DNA from: an uncultured Lachnospiraceae bacterium
GTDB lineage: Bacteria; Bacillota; Clostridia; Lachnospirales; Lachnospiraceae
Assembly (NCBI GenBank): GCA_910577045.1
Contig: CAJTLB010000006.1
Coordinates: 124,001 to 188,000 of the forward strand
Length of the DNA stretch: 64,000 nucleotides
Direction: 5' to 3'
Part shown: positions 27,069 through 35,473 of the stretch, in pieces
Position numbering within the stretch: the first letter of the stretch is position 1
How the letters are laid out: each line of letters begins with the position of its first letter
The notes under the pieces: model-generated
What the model was told of the DNA's origin: nothing
The model's database searches: none
What the model saw: only the letters and a program-made list of their open reading frames with translations
Position numbers and translations under genes: made by a program

Positions 27069-28387
27069 TTTAATATTCTCCTAACCCTAATATTACTTAT
27101 TAACCTTACTTTTAGGTTATGGCAAACCCCTGCTATAAAAAAACATATAAAACACATTATTATCCCTATAATAATAGAATTAATACTACCACCATCTAAT
27201 AATACCTTAGAAAATGGGACTGTTAGTAAGCATATGGAAAATAAGTTTTTCTTTTTTAAAAAATAATCCAGGCACCCTTCTGCTATTAAATAAGGAAAGA
27301 GTAAATTTAAAATACTTCCAATTATTCCAAAATTTGCGTACCCTTCTGCCAATAGACCCGGCTGTGCATAAGATGCCCCTACCATACTTGCAGAAATCAA
27401 TGGTAAACTTATATAAGGAAATCCAAAAATAGGGGCTGCTGCCTTTATAAAGGTAATTCCATAAAAATATCCATTTTCTTGTACATATTCTATAATGTTC
27501 CCGCCCAATATACTCCAAATCCCAAATAAACGATAAATTTGGTTCTCTATATAATGGCTTAATGCAGCTGTATTTTGTAAAATCAACTGGATATCGTACT
27601 GTTTATTAAAAAAATAATTTAGCTTAACAATTTCTGAAACTACCCCATACAGCCCAACTGCAACTATGCCTAATACCAAAAGGCATATAATTTTTTTTGG
27701 TTTTGATTTTTCTGTATAGGATTCTATAAATAAATAAGCAAGTATAATTGGCAAAAAATATTCCACCATAATATAACGGTATATTACAAAATGTAAAATA
27801 ACTATCGCACTGCCTGTTACCATACAAAATAAAAACAAAGATATATGGTATTTCCTTATTTTCAGCCTTAAGAAAACATAACAAATAATGGGAGCATAAA
27901 GCAACGCCATAGAAACCCCGCCATATATAGTTACAGGCAGACAAAATAAAATTCCCATTAACCATACTGCAATATCAGATTCATATGTAAATTCCCGTTT
28001 TACTGGCAATATTGTCTTTCTCTTTAAACTAAGCAACACGGCGATAATACACATACAACTTATATATACAATAAAATATAAGAAAAACTGATCGCTTGGT
28101 ACTCGTTCCCCTACTTTTTTATATTGTAAAAGTACCAAATTTTCTTTTATAAAATAACATGGGAACAAATTATAAGTAATAAAAAAAACGATAAACAGAA
28201 AAATATACCCTGTACTAAAAAGTTTTCTTTTTTTCTCATATAAAATAGAAACTCCCAAAAACACAAATAACATAATAGCTTCAGCAACCATTCGTTCATA
28301 ATATCTTTTTTCTATCATATATGCCATCATTCCAATCCCCAATACCAAAGCGGCAACCCTAGATAAGCGAAATAACATATGTGTCAT
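27059..28387 (-). CDS. Polysaccharide repeat-unit polymerase (Wzy-like)
   Basis: A 442-residue membrane protein with about 11-12 hydrophobic helices and one larger external loop rich in Asn, Tyr and Gly (near residues 270-330). It has no strong family motif, as usual for Wzy proteins, which are poorly conserved. Position between glycosyltransferases in an operon with a flippase and a priming transferase supports the call. Its ATG overlaps the upstream stop as ATGA. It could instead be an O-antigen ligase-like protein. Confidence 0.78.
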   Translation of the reverse strand: MTHMLFRLSRVAALVLGIGMMAYMIEKRYYERMVAEAIMLFVFLGVSILYEKKRKLFSTGYIFLFIVFFITYNLFPCYFIKENLVLLQYKKVGERVPSDQFFLYFIVYISCMCIIAVLLSLKRKTILPVKREFTYESDIAVWLMGILFCLPVTIYGGVSMALLYAPIICYVFLRLKIRKYHISLFLFCMVTGSAIVILHFVIYRYIMVEYFLPIILAYLFIESYTEKSKPKKIICLLVLGIVAVGLYGVVSEIVKLNYFFNKQYDIQLILQNTAALSHYIENQIYRLFGIWSILGGNIIEYVQENGYFYGITFIKAAAPIFGFPYISLPLISASMVGASYAQPGLLAEGYANFGIIGSILNLLFPYLIAEGCLDYFLKKKNLFSICLLTVPFSKVLLDGGSINSIIIGIIMCFICFFIAGVCHNLKVRLISNIRVRRILKWN

Positions 28388-29517
28388 TTTTTATTCCTCT
28401 CCCGTCTCTTTCGGTTGATATAATAATTTTTTAATTTTTCTGCTTCTTTTTCTATGTCAAATCCTTTCTCTATAAACTCTTCCCCTATCTCCTCCCTACT
28501 TCCAACAGGCTGGTTTGCTATCTCTATTATTTTATCTGCCCAATTTTCTATTTTAGAAGATAAAGACATATAACTGCAATTCCTTACAGAAACCTCTTTT
28601 GTAATGGCATCGCTTAACAGACATGGCAACCCAGATGCTTGTGCTTCTAACGCGACCAATGGCAACCCTTCTTTCCATGAAGTCATTACAAACACATCCA
28701 TTGCCTGTAATAATTCCTCTACATTTTTCGAATATCCATAAAAAATTACCTGTTTCTCCATTTTCCTTTTTTTCACTTCTATTTTTAATTGCCCTTCTAA
28801 TTCCCCACACCCTACAAACAATAAACATGCCTTTTTTATTTTTTTTATTATTTCTTCAAATATTTGGATTAAAAATATGTAATTTTTTTCTTTTTCCATC
28901 CTTCCCACTGTGCCAACTACTAATGTTCCTTCCTCTATCCCTAATTTTCTCCTAATATCTTCTCTTTTTTTTCTTTGATATTTATACTTTTTATAATCAA
29001 TGGCGTTATTTAATACTTGATATTCTTTTTTATATCCATAAAATAAAAAATTTCCTGCTGCCTCTGAACATGCCATTAAATCAGTTGCTTGCCATCTTAA
29101 TGGTAAACACAAAACCCTATTTCTAATCCTATTCCACCTTTTTGCAGAGTATATTGTACTATGGCTATGCAAAATTCGAATATTTATCCCATATTTTTTT
29201 GCAAAGTAAAAACATAGGCTTGCAATATTTGGAGAATGGACATGGACAATATCAAAATAATGTTTTTTAAAAAACTTATTTAATAGGGCAGCTATAGAAA
29301 AAAAACGAATTTCTTTTAATTGGGGGAAAAGAAATACTTGGCTTCCCATAGCCTTTACCTTTCTATCAAATTCTCCATCTTTATTATCTGAAAATATTAA
29401 ATAATCCATTTGAATTTTTTCTTCTTTCATATATAACTGATAATTCAATAAAACCGTCTCCACCCCACCAATCGGTCTTACTCCAATTACATGCAGAATC
29501 CTTACTTGTTCTTTCAT
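28384..29517 (-). CDS. Glycosyltransferase family 4
   Basis: A GT-B fold retaining transferase of 377 residues. The N-terminal domain has ILHVIGVRPIGGVETVLLN and VHVHSPNIASL. The C-terminal nucleotide-sugar domain starts near VVGTVGRMEKEKNYIFLI and has the E-x7-E signature in EGLPLVALEAQASGLP. It resembles EPS glycosyltransferases of the EpsF type. The start follows the GT2 gene without a gap and the end overlaps the polymerase gene. Confidence 0.92.
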   Translation of the reverse strand: MKEQVRILHVIGVRPIGGVETVLLNYQLYMKEEKIQMDYLIFSDNKDGEFDRKVKAMGSQVFLFPQLKEIRFFSIAALLNKFFKKHYFDIVHVHSPNIASLCFYFAKKYGINIRILHSHSTIYSAKRWNRIRNRVLCLPLRWQATDLMACSEAAGNFLFYGYKKEYQVLNNAIDYKKYKYQRKKREDIRRKLGIEEGTLVVGTVGRMEKEKNYIFLIQIFEEIIKKIKKACLLFVGCGELEGQLKIEVKKRKMEKQVIFYGYSKNVEELLQAMDVFVMTSWKEGLPLVALEAQASGLPCLLSDAITKEVSVRNCSYMSLSSKIENWADKIIEIANQPVGSREEIGEEFIEKGFDIEKEAEKLKNYYINRKRRERNKK

Positions 29518-29518
29518 A

Positions 29519-30352
29519 TTAATCTCTATTTTTACTTCTCCTCAATTTTCTTATATATATCCTTTCTCTTACTCTCCCAGGCAAAATACACATAAAAAAA
29601 TATCCACTTATTATTTTTATAACATCAAAAATAGTGCAAAAATGTATTTTCCTCATATAGTGATATAACCTGCATAATGACTTGAAATACTTTAATCCTC
29701 CTCTTCGGTTATACATCCCTTCTCCAACCCTCATATATAATAAATTTTCTTGGATATTATAAGCCCTTGCACCATTTCCTAGCATCCTAACCCATAAATA
29801 ATAATCTTCTAATAAATAAAACGGCTGATATCCATTTACTGCTTCTACTGCTGTTTTCCGAAACATAACCGCTGGATGGTTAAAAGGGTTTCTTATCCTC
29901 GCATATCGTATAATTTCTTCTTGGTTTTCTGGAAGGATTTTATATATTTTCCGATCCCCTGGCACTTTATTAAACTCTTCTATTGTACCGCTAACAATAT
30001 CTACCTGCTTAGTACAAAAAATCTCTATCTGTTTCTCACAGCGGCAAGGTTTTGCTATATCATCAGAATCCATACGTGCAACTAACTCATGTTTACAATA
30101 AGGTAGCCCTTCTTGCAATGCAATTCCTAACCCTCTATTCCTTTCCAAACGAAGAATAGAAAAAATCCCTGGATTATTTTCTTGAAATTCTTTTATAATC
30201 TGTTCCAATTCTTTTGTTAATTTCCCATCACAAACTAATACAAAATTATCTGTTTTTAACGTTTGGCTTAGTATGCTTTGTATACTTTCTTTTAAATGCC
30301 CTGGCTGCTCTTTTTTATATACTGACATTAATATGGAATATCCTTTGTCCAT
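29519..30352 (-). CDS. Glycosyltransferase family 2 (AmsE-like)
   Basis: A 277-residue GT-A transferase. It begins MDKGYSILMSVYKKEQPGHL, resembling AmsE-type exopolysaccharide transferases. The donor-binding LVCDGKLT and the metal-binding RMDSDDIAKPCR are clear, followed by FNHPAVMFRK and YEDYYLW-like acceptor-side motifs. It overlaps the epimerase gene by 25 bases; AGAGGG lies upstream of the ATG. Confidence 0.9.
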   Translation of the reverse strand: MDKGYSILMSVYKKEQPGHLKESIQSILSQTLKTDNFVLVCDGKLTKELEQIIKEFQENNPGIFSILRLERNRGLGIALQEGLPYCKHELVARMDSDDIAKPCRCEKQIEIFCTKQVDIVSGTIEEFNKVPGDRKIYKILPENQEEIIRYARIRNPFNHPAVMFRKTAVEAVNGYQPFYLLEDYYLWVRMLGNGARAYNIQENLLYMRVGEGMYNRRGGLKYFKSLCRLYHYMRKIHFCTIFDVIKIISGYFFMCILPGRVRERIYIRKLRRSKNRD

Positions 30353-31185
30353 CTCTTTCCCTCTGCCCGTTTGATACTTTCTTTAAAAGAAACCTGCCCA
30401 ATTTTTTCCCCATCTTGATAAATAAGAGTCCCAAATATTTTATCTATCAAATATTTAGGTAAAAATGGCACAATCCCATTTATTTTATTTGTAATCCAAA
30501 TTGAATGTCCATGTTCTTTTGCTATACAAGCCACTAATTCACTGGTATTTACATAACATTCATTCTGGGGTAAAAATATCCCGTCTGCCCTTTTTTCAAT
30601 TACTTGTCTAATATAAAAGCATAAATTTTCTATTGACAACATACTTCTTTTATTATTTATTTTAGGAAAAATAGGCGTAATTTTAGCAAACCAAGATAAT
30701 TTCTTATAATTCCCTTGGCATCCATTCCCATATACCATAGGCGGCCTTAAGATACATACCTGGAATTTTTCACTTCTTATTTGTTCCAATGCTTTTTCTG
30801 CCATATATTTACTTTTGCCATATAAGCTTTTTGGATATGGTATTGTTTGATTGGTAATCACACCTGTTTGTATTCCATACACATTCATTGTACTTAAAAA
30901 AATAAACTGCTTTACTCCTTCTTTTTTTGCTTTTTTTGCAATCTCTTCTGTCAATCTTGTATTAATAGCAAAATATTCTTCCCAAGATTTTTTCTTTTTA
31001 TGCACTAATGCAGCACAATGTAATACTACATCATATTTGCAAAATGGTTCTTGGTTCCACAAAGAATCCCTTACAGAAATAAGAGTAACCGAATATTGTT
31101 TCTCCTTATTATTGCAATAATCAAGATACTCTACTACTTTTTTTGCAATATAACTATTTTTTCCTGTAATCAATATTTGCTTCAT
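30328..31185 (-). CDS. NAD-dependent epimerase/dehydratase family protein
   Basis: An extended short-chain dehydrogenase of 285 residues that probably modifies a nucleotide sugar for the polysaccharide. The Rossmann start ILITGKNSYIAKKVVEYL lacks the last Gly of the usual GxxGxxG loop, and the catalytic YxxxK is in LYGKSKYMAEKAL near residues 141-145, after a Ser/Thr in FLSTMNVYG. The incomplete glycine motif may reduce or alter NAD binding. It follows the priming transferase by eight bases. Confidence 0.87.
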   Translation of the reverse strand: MKQILITGKNSYIAKKVVEYLDYCNNKEKQYSVTLISVRDSLWNQEPFCKYDVVLHCAALVHKKKKSWEEYFAINTRLTEEIAKKAKKEGVKQFIFLSTMNVYGIQTGVITNQTIPYPKSLYGKSKYMAEKALEQIRSEKFQVCILRPPMVYGNGCQGNYKKLSWFAKITPIFPKINNKRSMLSIENLCFYIRQVIEKRADGIFLPQNECYVNTSELVACIAKEHGHSIWITNKINGIVPFLPKYLIDKIFGTLIYQDGEKIGQVSFKESIKRAEGKRWTKDIPY

Positions 31186-31193
31186 AATTTGTA

Positions 31194-31793
31194 CTATCCC
31201 TTGTTATTTTCCATGCTGCCTTCTAAAATTCCTTCCTGTTTTAAAACACAGCTTACTGTTTTCACCAAACACTTACAATCAAAGAAAAAACTTTGCTTTT
31301 TTGCATACTCTCCATCTAACTTTGCTTTTTCTTCAATAGACAGTTCATCTCTCCCATGAATCTGCGCCCAGCCTGTCAATCCTACTGGAATATGGTTTGC
31401 CCCATATTTCTCCCTTTCTTCTATTAAATCTTCTTGGTTCCAAAGTGCTGGCCTTGGGCCAATCAAGCTCATTTCCCCTTTTAAAATATTAAACATTTGT
31501 GGAAGCTCGTCTAAAGAAGTTTTTCTTAATACCTTTCCTATCCTAGTTATGTATTGTTCTGGATGCTGTAATAAATGAGTGGGCATATCCTTTGGTGTTT
31601 CTATTTGCATTGTTCGGAATTTTAAAATATAGAATTCTTTTTTGTCTTTTCCAATCCTTTTTTGCTGAAACAAAACTGGTCCTTTAGAATCCAGTTTTAC
31701 TCCCAAAGATACCAATAACAAAAGTGGTGACAGCAAGCATATCCCTATTAATGACAGAAAAATATCCAACCCTCGTTTTACATACTTATACAT
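31194..31793 (-). CDS. Undecaprenyl-phosphate sugar phosphotransferase (priming transferase)
   Basis: This 199-residue protein starts repeat-unit assembly by moving a sugar-1-phosphate onto undecaprenyl phosphate. It has the short monotopic form: one N-terminal hydrophobic helix (about 8-30) and the catalytic block with KLDSKGPVLFQQKRIGKD, ILKFRTM, KTSLDELPQ and LIGPRPAL. It is the first gene of the operon. AGAAAGG precedes the ATG. The transferred sugar could be galactose, glucose or an N-acetyl sugar. Confidence 0.94.
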   Translation of the reverse strand: MYKYVKRGLDIFLSLIGICLLSPLLLLVSLGVKLDSKGPVLFQQKRIGKDKKEFYILKFRTMQIETPKDMPTHLLQHPEQYITRIGKVLRKTSLDELPQMFNILKGEMSLIGPRPALWNQEDLIEEREKYGANHIPVGLTGWAQIHGRDELSIEEKAKLDGEYAKKQSFFFDCKCLVKTVSCVLKQEGILEGSMENNKG

Positions 31794-31920
31794 ACATTTT
31801 TTTCCTTTCTATACAAATTAATAACTCCCAGTACAACTGCCTTACGGCTTCTTTAAAAGTATGGTTCCTTTTAGGTGGTACTGTACCTATAAAATTGTCC
31901 CTTAAGACTTTTTTCTTTTT

Positions 31921-31948
31921 ATTCTCATAAAGTATACTTTATGAGAAT
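31921..31948. repeat. 28-base perfect palindrome upstream of the polysaccharide operon
   Basis: The two 14-base arms meet with no spacer around GTATAC. It shares the 12-base core AAAGTATACTTT with the terminator palindrome at 32032-32073. It has no T-run on either side, so it is not an obvious terminator. Confidence 0.85.
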
Positions 31949-31994
31949 CCTCCCTTGTTTGTGCATATTGTATAAAAAAATAGAAAAAAACTCC

Positions 31995-32022
31995 TTGCAA
32001 TATCTGTAAAATATGGTAAAAT
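31995..32022 (+). promoter_or_regulatory. Promoter-like sequence facing away from the polysaccharide operon
   Basis: TTGCAA (31995-32000), 16 bases, TAAAAT (32017-32022) on the plus strand. It is very like the rpmB promoter in this window, even beyond the hexamers (GGTAAAATAGC). It points directly into a terminator. Confidence 0.5.
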
Positions 32023-32031
32023 AGCATAAGA

Positions 32032-32073
32032 AAAAACCACTCCGAAAAAGTATACTTTTTCGGAGTGGTTTTT
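32032..32073. terminator. Intrinsic terminator of the asparaginase gene
   Basis: A 42-base perfect palindrome centred on GTATAC, with T-runs on both strands. It lies 28 bases after the asparaginase stop codon and should terminate in either direction. Confidence 0.9.
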
Positions 32074-32100
32074 ATTTTAAATGATTATTTAAAATAAATA

Positions 32101-33111
32101 TTAAACTACACGTTGTAATAATATATCATAATTAATTTTTTTATAAAATAATGCTTCTATGTCAGAAAAACTTTTTTCTCCCATTCCCAATATCCACATT
32201 AATTTTGCATATACTGCCTCAAAATTCATATCATATGCTTCCAAATAAGGAATCCTTCCATTTAACCGTTTTCCCACTTCATAAGTAGATAAATTACTGC
32301 CCTCATATGTGACTTGCGTAGTCATAACAATTACTTTAGAACCCTCTTTATATTGTTTTACTAAATTACAGAAATCGTCCAATATGCTGTCTGGTATTCC
32401 GCCTACCCCAAAACTCTCTATAATAATTCCACTATATTCCTTAAAAATTGGTCCTAAAATTTCTGGCCCAATGCCAGGTGTTAATTTTAATACATATACC
32501 TTTTGGCTCATAGCCTGATAAAAAATAGTTTGGTTCCCTTCTGCTTCACAGGGGAAATAACGGACAATCCTCCCATGCTGCATTGAAGCTAAGTCTGGAA
32601 AATTTATACTAGAAAACGCATGGTAACTAAAACTTTTTGTTTTTTTTGCCCTCGTGCCTGCAATTACTTTTCCATCAAATATTACACATACTCCCCTACT
32701 TTCCTTATCTGCCGCATATATAATACTATCATATAAATTCTTTTTCGCATCTGTAATTTCCATTTGAATTGGCTGCTGTGAACCAGTAAGTACAATTGGC
32801 TTTACTGTATTTTGTATTAAATAAGAAAGTGCGGCTGCCGTATATGCCATGGTATCTGTTCCATGACATATTACAAAACCATCATATATTTTATAATTTT
32901 CCTCAATTATATTTTCCAGCTTAATCCAAACCTTGCTGTCTACATTTGTGCTATCCAAATTACATACTTGGATTGTCTCTATAAAAATATCCCTATCTAA
33001 AGCTGGTAAATAGGACAGAATCTGGCTGGCATCTAAAATTGGTTCTAACCCATATTCTGTTTTAATAGAAGCAATTGTACCTCCTGTAAATAACATCAAT
33101 ATTCTACGCAT
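32101..33111 (-). CDS. ansA: Type I L-asparaginase
   Basis: It hydrolyses asparagine to aspartate and ammonia. The 336 residues start without a signal peptide, so it is cytoplasmic and of the type I class. The first catalytic Thr is Thr12 in TGGTIAS, and the second motif HGTDTMAY has Thr85 and Asp86. A segment TGSQQPIQ follows. It starts eight bases after the stop of a chemoreceptor gene with only a weak ribosome binding site, so it is probably translated from the same mRNA. A strong terminator follows. Confidence 0.94.
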   Translation of the reverse strand: MRRILMLFTGGTIASIKTEYGLEPILDASQILSYLPALDRDIFIETIQVCNLDSTNVDSKVWIKLENIIEENYKIYDGFVICHGTDTMAYTAAALSYLIQNTVKPIVLTGSQQPIQMEITDAKKNLYDSIIYAADKESRGVCVIFDGKVIAGTRAKKTKSFSYHAFSSINFPDLASMQHGRIVRYFPCEAEGNQTIFYQAMSQKVYVLKLTPGIGPEILGPIFKEYSGIIIESFGVGGIPDSILDDFCNLVKQYKEGSKVIVMTTQVTYEGSNLSTYEVGKRLNGRIPYLEAYDMNFEAVYAKLMWILGMGEKSFSDIEALFYKKINYDILLQRVV

Positions 33112-33119
33112 CTCTTTCT

Positions 33120-35258
33120 TTACATCCCTTTTAAACGAAAACGATTTACCAATTCGTATAATCGCTTGGATTGCTCTGACAACTTCGCACTTGTCGTTGT
33201 ATTTTGTTGCACGGCTGCCGAATTAGATTGTACTACATCATTAATTAAGTCTACTTTTTGTGTTAATTGGTTTAAAACACTCTTTTGATTTTGTGACGCA
33301 TCACTAATTTTATTCATGGAACTAGCGGCTTCTTCTGCACCATCTACTACAGCAAGAAGAGAAGCTGCTGTTTCATCTGCAATTTGAATACCATTTTTTA
33401 CAGCTTGGTTAGCTGCCTCTATTAGATCTTCTGTTTGTTCTACTGCTTCTCCACTTTTTTCTGCAAGGTTTCGAATCTCATTTGCTACGACAGCAAATCC
33501 ACGACCTGCCATTCCTGCCCTAGCCGCCTCAATAGATGCATTTAAAGAAAGCAAATTGGTTTGTTTTGCAATTCCCTGAATTGTCATAACAATCTTTTTA
33601 ATTTCCTCTGAAGTTTTATCGATATCCGACATAGCTTGAACTAAATGTTTCATAGCCTGATTACTCATTTCAATTTGTTCTTTCACTTCAAATACCTTTT
33701 TATTTGCATTCTGTGCATCCTGTGCATTTGTTGAAACTACTTCTGCAATACTTTCTATTGATGCAGCAAGTTCTTCTATTGCAGCTACCTGCTCTAAAAC
33801 ACCATCTGCAAGAACTTGTGTACCAGTAGATACACTTTCTGAACCTTCTGATACCACATTTGCAGATATAGTAATCTGTTGTAATGTCTCATTAAGAGAT
33901 TTGGATATCTGCTCAATAGACTCCTGAATTGGTATAAAATCACCAATATACTTTTGTGTAATCGTAATATCCATATTATTAGCAGCCATTTCAGAAAGTT
34001 GCTTAGATATATCATTCACATAGTTATTCATCGTATGGCTAATATGGTTAAATGCCTTAGAAAGACGGCCTAACTCATCATTTGAATCTACATCAATATG
34101 GATATTCAAATCTCCTACTTCTAACCTAGAAGCCCCCTCTATAATCTGTTTTACTGGCGAAAGAGAAGTTTTAATTATATAATAAATAACAAATAACAAC
34201 AAAATACCAGCAAGAACAACAATAACTGACAATTTTCCTACATCTTCAATAATTGCCATATTTAATTCGCTTAAATCAATACATAAATACATAACCCACA
34301 GGTTTCCAGCACTCATCTTTAAAGGAATTGTAACAGAAACACCTCTTTTTTCTGTTGCAAAATTTTTTACCCCTTGGTCTACAATCTTATTACTATTGAC
34401 ATATGCCCCATCTGGCATAGAACGCAATTTTTCGCCATTTTCAAAGATTTTATTATAACCTATATCTGTAGCAGATTTTCCAACCATAGATGGATTTGCC
34501 GTATCTAAAAGTACCGTACCATCTTCTGAAAGCGCTACCATATGAGTAGAAAAATAGCCTGTGCCTGCATATCGGCGGGACTGCATATCATCTAACGCCA
34601 CATCTACGCCTGCCACCCCATAAAAATTCCCATCTACATCATAAATAGGAGCAAGAATACTAATCATCATAATATCCTTTCCCATTAAATTATAAATATA
34701 TGGCTCATAAATATATGGCTCTCCCGTTGTTTTCATTTGCATCCAATATTCTTTTGTATAATTATCAAAAGCATCCTCATGTTTCTCAAATAAATACCCT
34801 GTCCCTTCTTCATTTGGATACGCAATTGCCTCATATGCAATGTCTCGTTTATATACGCTATATGGTTCACCATTTTCATCGGCCACTACATTTTGCTCAA
34901 AATATGCAAATACAGTAGTAAAACTTTTATCGCCCTCTAATACACCTAATAATGCCCTATCAATTGCATCCCTTTGTTCGCTTGGATCTAAAGCAGAAAT
35001 ATTTTTCAGTGCACCAGCTAAACCAATTACCCTGCCATATGAATTTTCAATATCATTTACAATTAAAAACGCATTTTCATAGGCAGCAGCTACCAACTTA
35101 TCTTTTGTACTGTTAAGCAAAGAACTAGCAGAAAGTAAGCCGGATACTATTACTGTCACCAGAAATATAAACCCAACCATAAATGCTATTTTAGATATAA
35201 TCTTTTTCCCAAGACTACTCTCTGTTATTATTTTAGCATTTTTTTCTGTTTGTACCAT
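33120..35258 (-). CDS. Methyl-accepting chemotaxis protein with double-Cache sensor
   Basis: A 712-residue chemoreceptor. Transmembrane helices near 24-46 and about 343-365 flank a ~300-residue extracellular domain that looks like dCache (YGVAGVDVALDDMQ near its middle). A HAMP domain follows and then the signalling coiled coil with the hairpin tip IAKQTNLLSLNASIEAARAG. The canonical amino-acid motif of dCache receptors (RxWY with downstream Asp) is not obvious. There is no C-terminal CheR-binding pentapeptide. The next gene is asparaginase. Confidence 0.93.
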   Translation of the reverse strand: MVQTEKNAKIITESSLGKKIISKIAFMVGFIFLVTVIVSGLLSASSLLNSTKDKLVAAAYENAFLIVNDIENSYGRVIGLAGALKNISALDPSEQRDAIDRALLGVLEGDKSFTTVFAYFEQNVVADENGEPYSVYKRDIAYEAIAYPNEEGTGYLFEKHEDAFDNYTKEYWMQMKTTGEPYIYEPYIYNLMGKDIMMISILAPIYDVDGNFYGVAGVDVALDDMQSRRYAGTGYFSTHMVALSEDGTVLLDTANPSMVGKSATDIGYNKIFENGEKLRSMPDGAYVNSNKIVDQGVKNFATEKRGVSVTIPLKMSAGNLWVMYLCIDLSELNMAIIEDVGKLSVIVVLAGILLLFVIYYIIKTSLSPVKQIIEGASRLEVGDLNIHIDVDSNDELGRLSKAFNHISHTMNNYVNDISKQLSEMAANNMDITITQKYIGDFIPIQESIEQISKSLNETLQQITISANVVSEGSESVSTGTQVLADGVLEQVAAIEELAASIESIAEVVSTNAQDAQNANKKVFEVKEQIEMSNQAMKHLVQAMSDIDKTSEEIKKIVMTIQGIAKQTNLLSLNASIEAARAGMAGRGFAVVANEIRNLAEKSGEAVEQTEDLIEAANQAVKNGIQIADETAASLLAVVDGAEEAASSMNKISDASQNQKSVLNQLTQKVDLINDVVQSNSAAVQQNTTTSAKLSEQSKRLYELVNRFRLKGM

Positions 35259-35304
35259 AATCCTATCTCCTCCTAAAATCTATCTTAATATATTATGTAT
35301 TCCT

Positions 35305-35332
35305 ATTATAGACTATTTCTAAAAAAAAGCAA
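35305..35332 (-). promoter_or_regulatory. Promoter of the chemoreceptor-asparaginase operon
   Basis: The minus strand reads TTGCTT (35327-35332), 16 bases, TATAAT (35305-35310). The -35 lies next to the terminator of the upstream chemoreceptor gene. Confidence 0.75.
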
Positions 35333-35334
35333 CG

Positions 35335-35377
35335 AAAAAAGGCATTCTTTCACATAACATATGTAAAAGAATGCCTT
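35335..35377 (-). terminator. Intrinsic terminator of the second chemoreceptor gene
   Basis: A long stem pairs the arm from 35339 with the arm ending at 35377 (12 bp without mismatch, more beyond one mismatch) and is followed on the minus strand by six T. Confidence 0.92.
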
Positions 35378-35473
35378 ACACAATTTGAAAATCGAATATT
35401 TGCTATATATATTTCCTAGCACGCATTGTAAATAACTTATCAAATATAAAGAATCTGTATTTTAACTTGTTCC

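Larger units (their letters stand above)
31794..32100. other. Leader region of the polysaccharide operon
   Basis: About 307 bases with no gene. From right to left it holds the asparaginase terminator palindrome (32032-32073), a promoter-like sequence pointing away from the operon (31995-32022), a second perfect palindrome (31921-31948) and an imperfect one near 31867-31897. I could not find a good promoter facing the operon. Confidence 0.7.

Noticed and set aside
22831..31793. Polysaccharide cluster as a mobile island
   Set aside because: It looks more AT-rich and is probably variable between strains, but there is no integrase, transposase, tRNA junction or direct repeat at its edges.
32101..33111. 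Secreted type II asparaginase
   Set aside because: No signal peptide precedes the catalytic TGGTIAS, which begins at residue 9.
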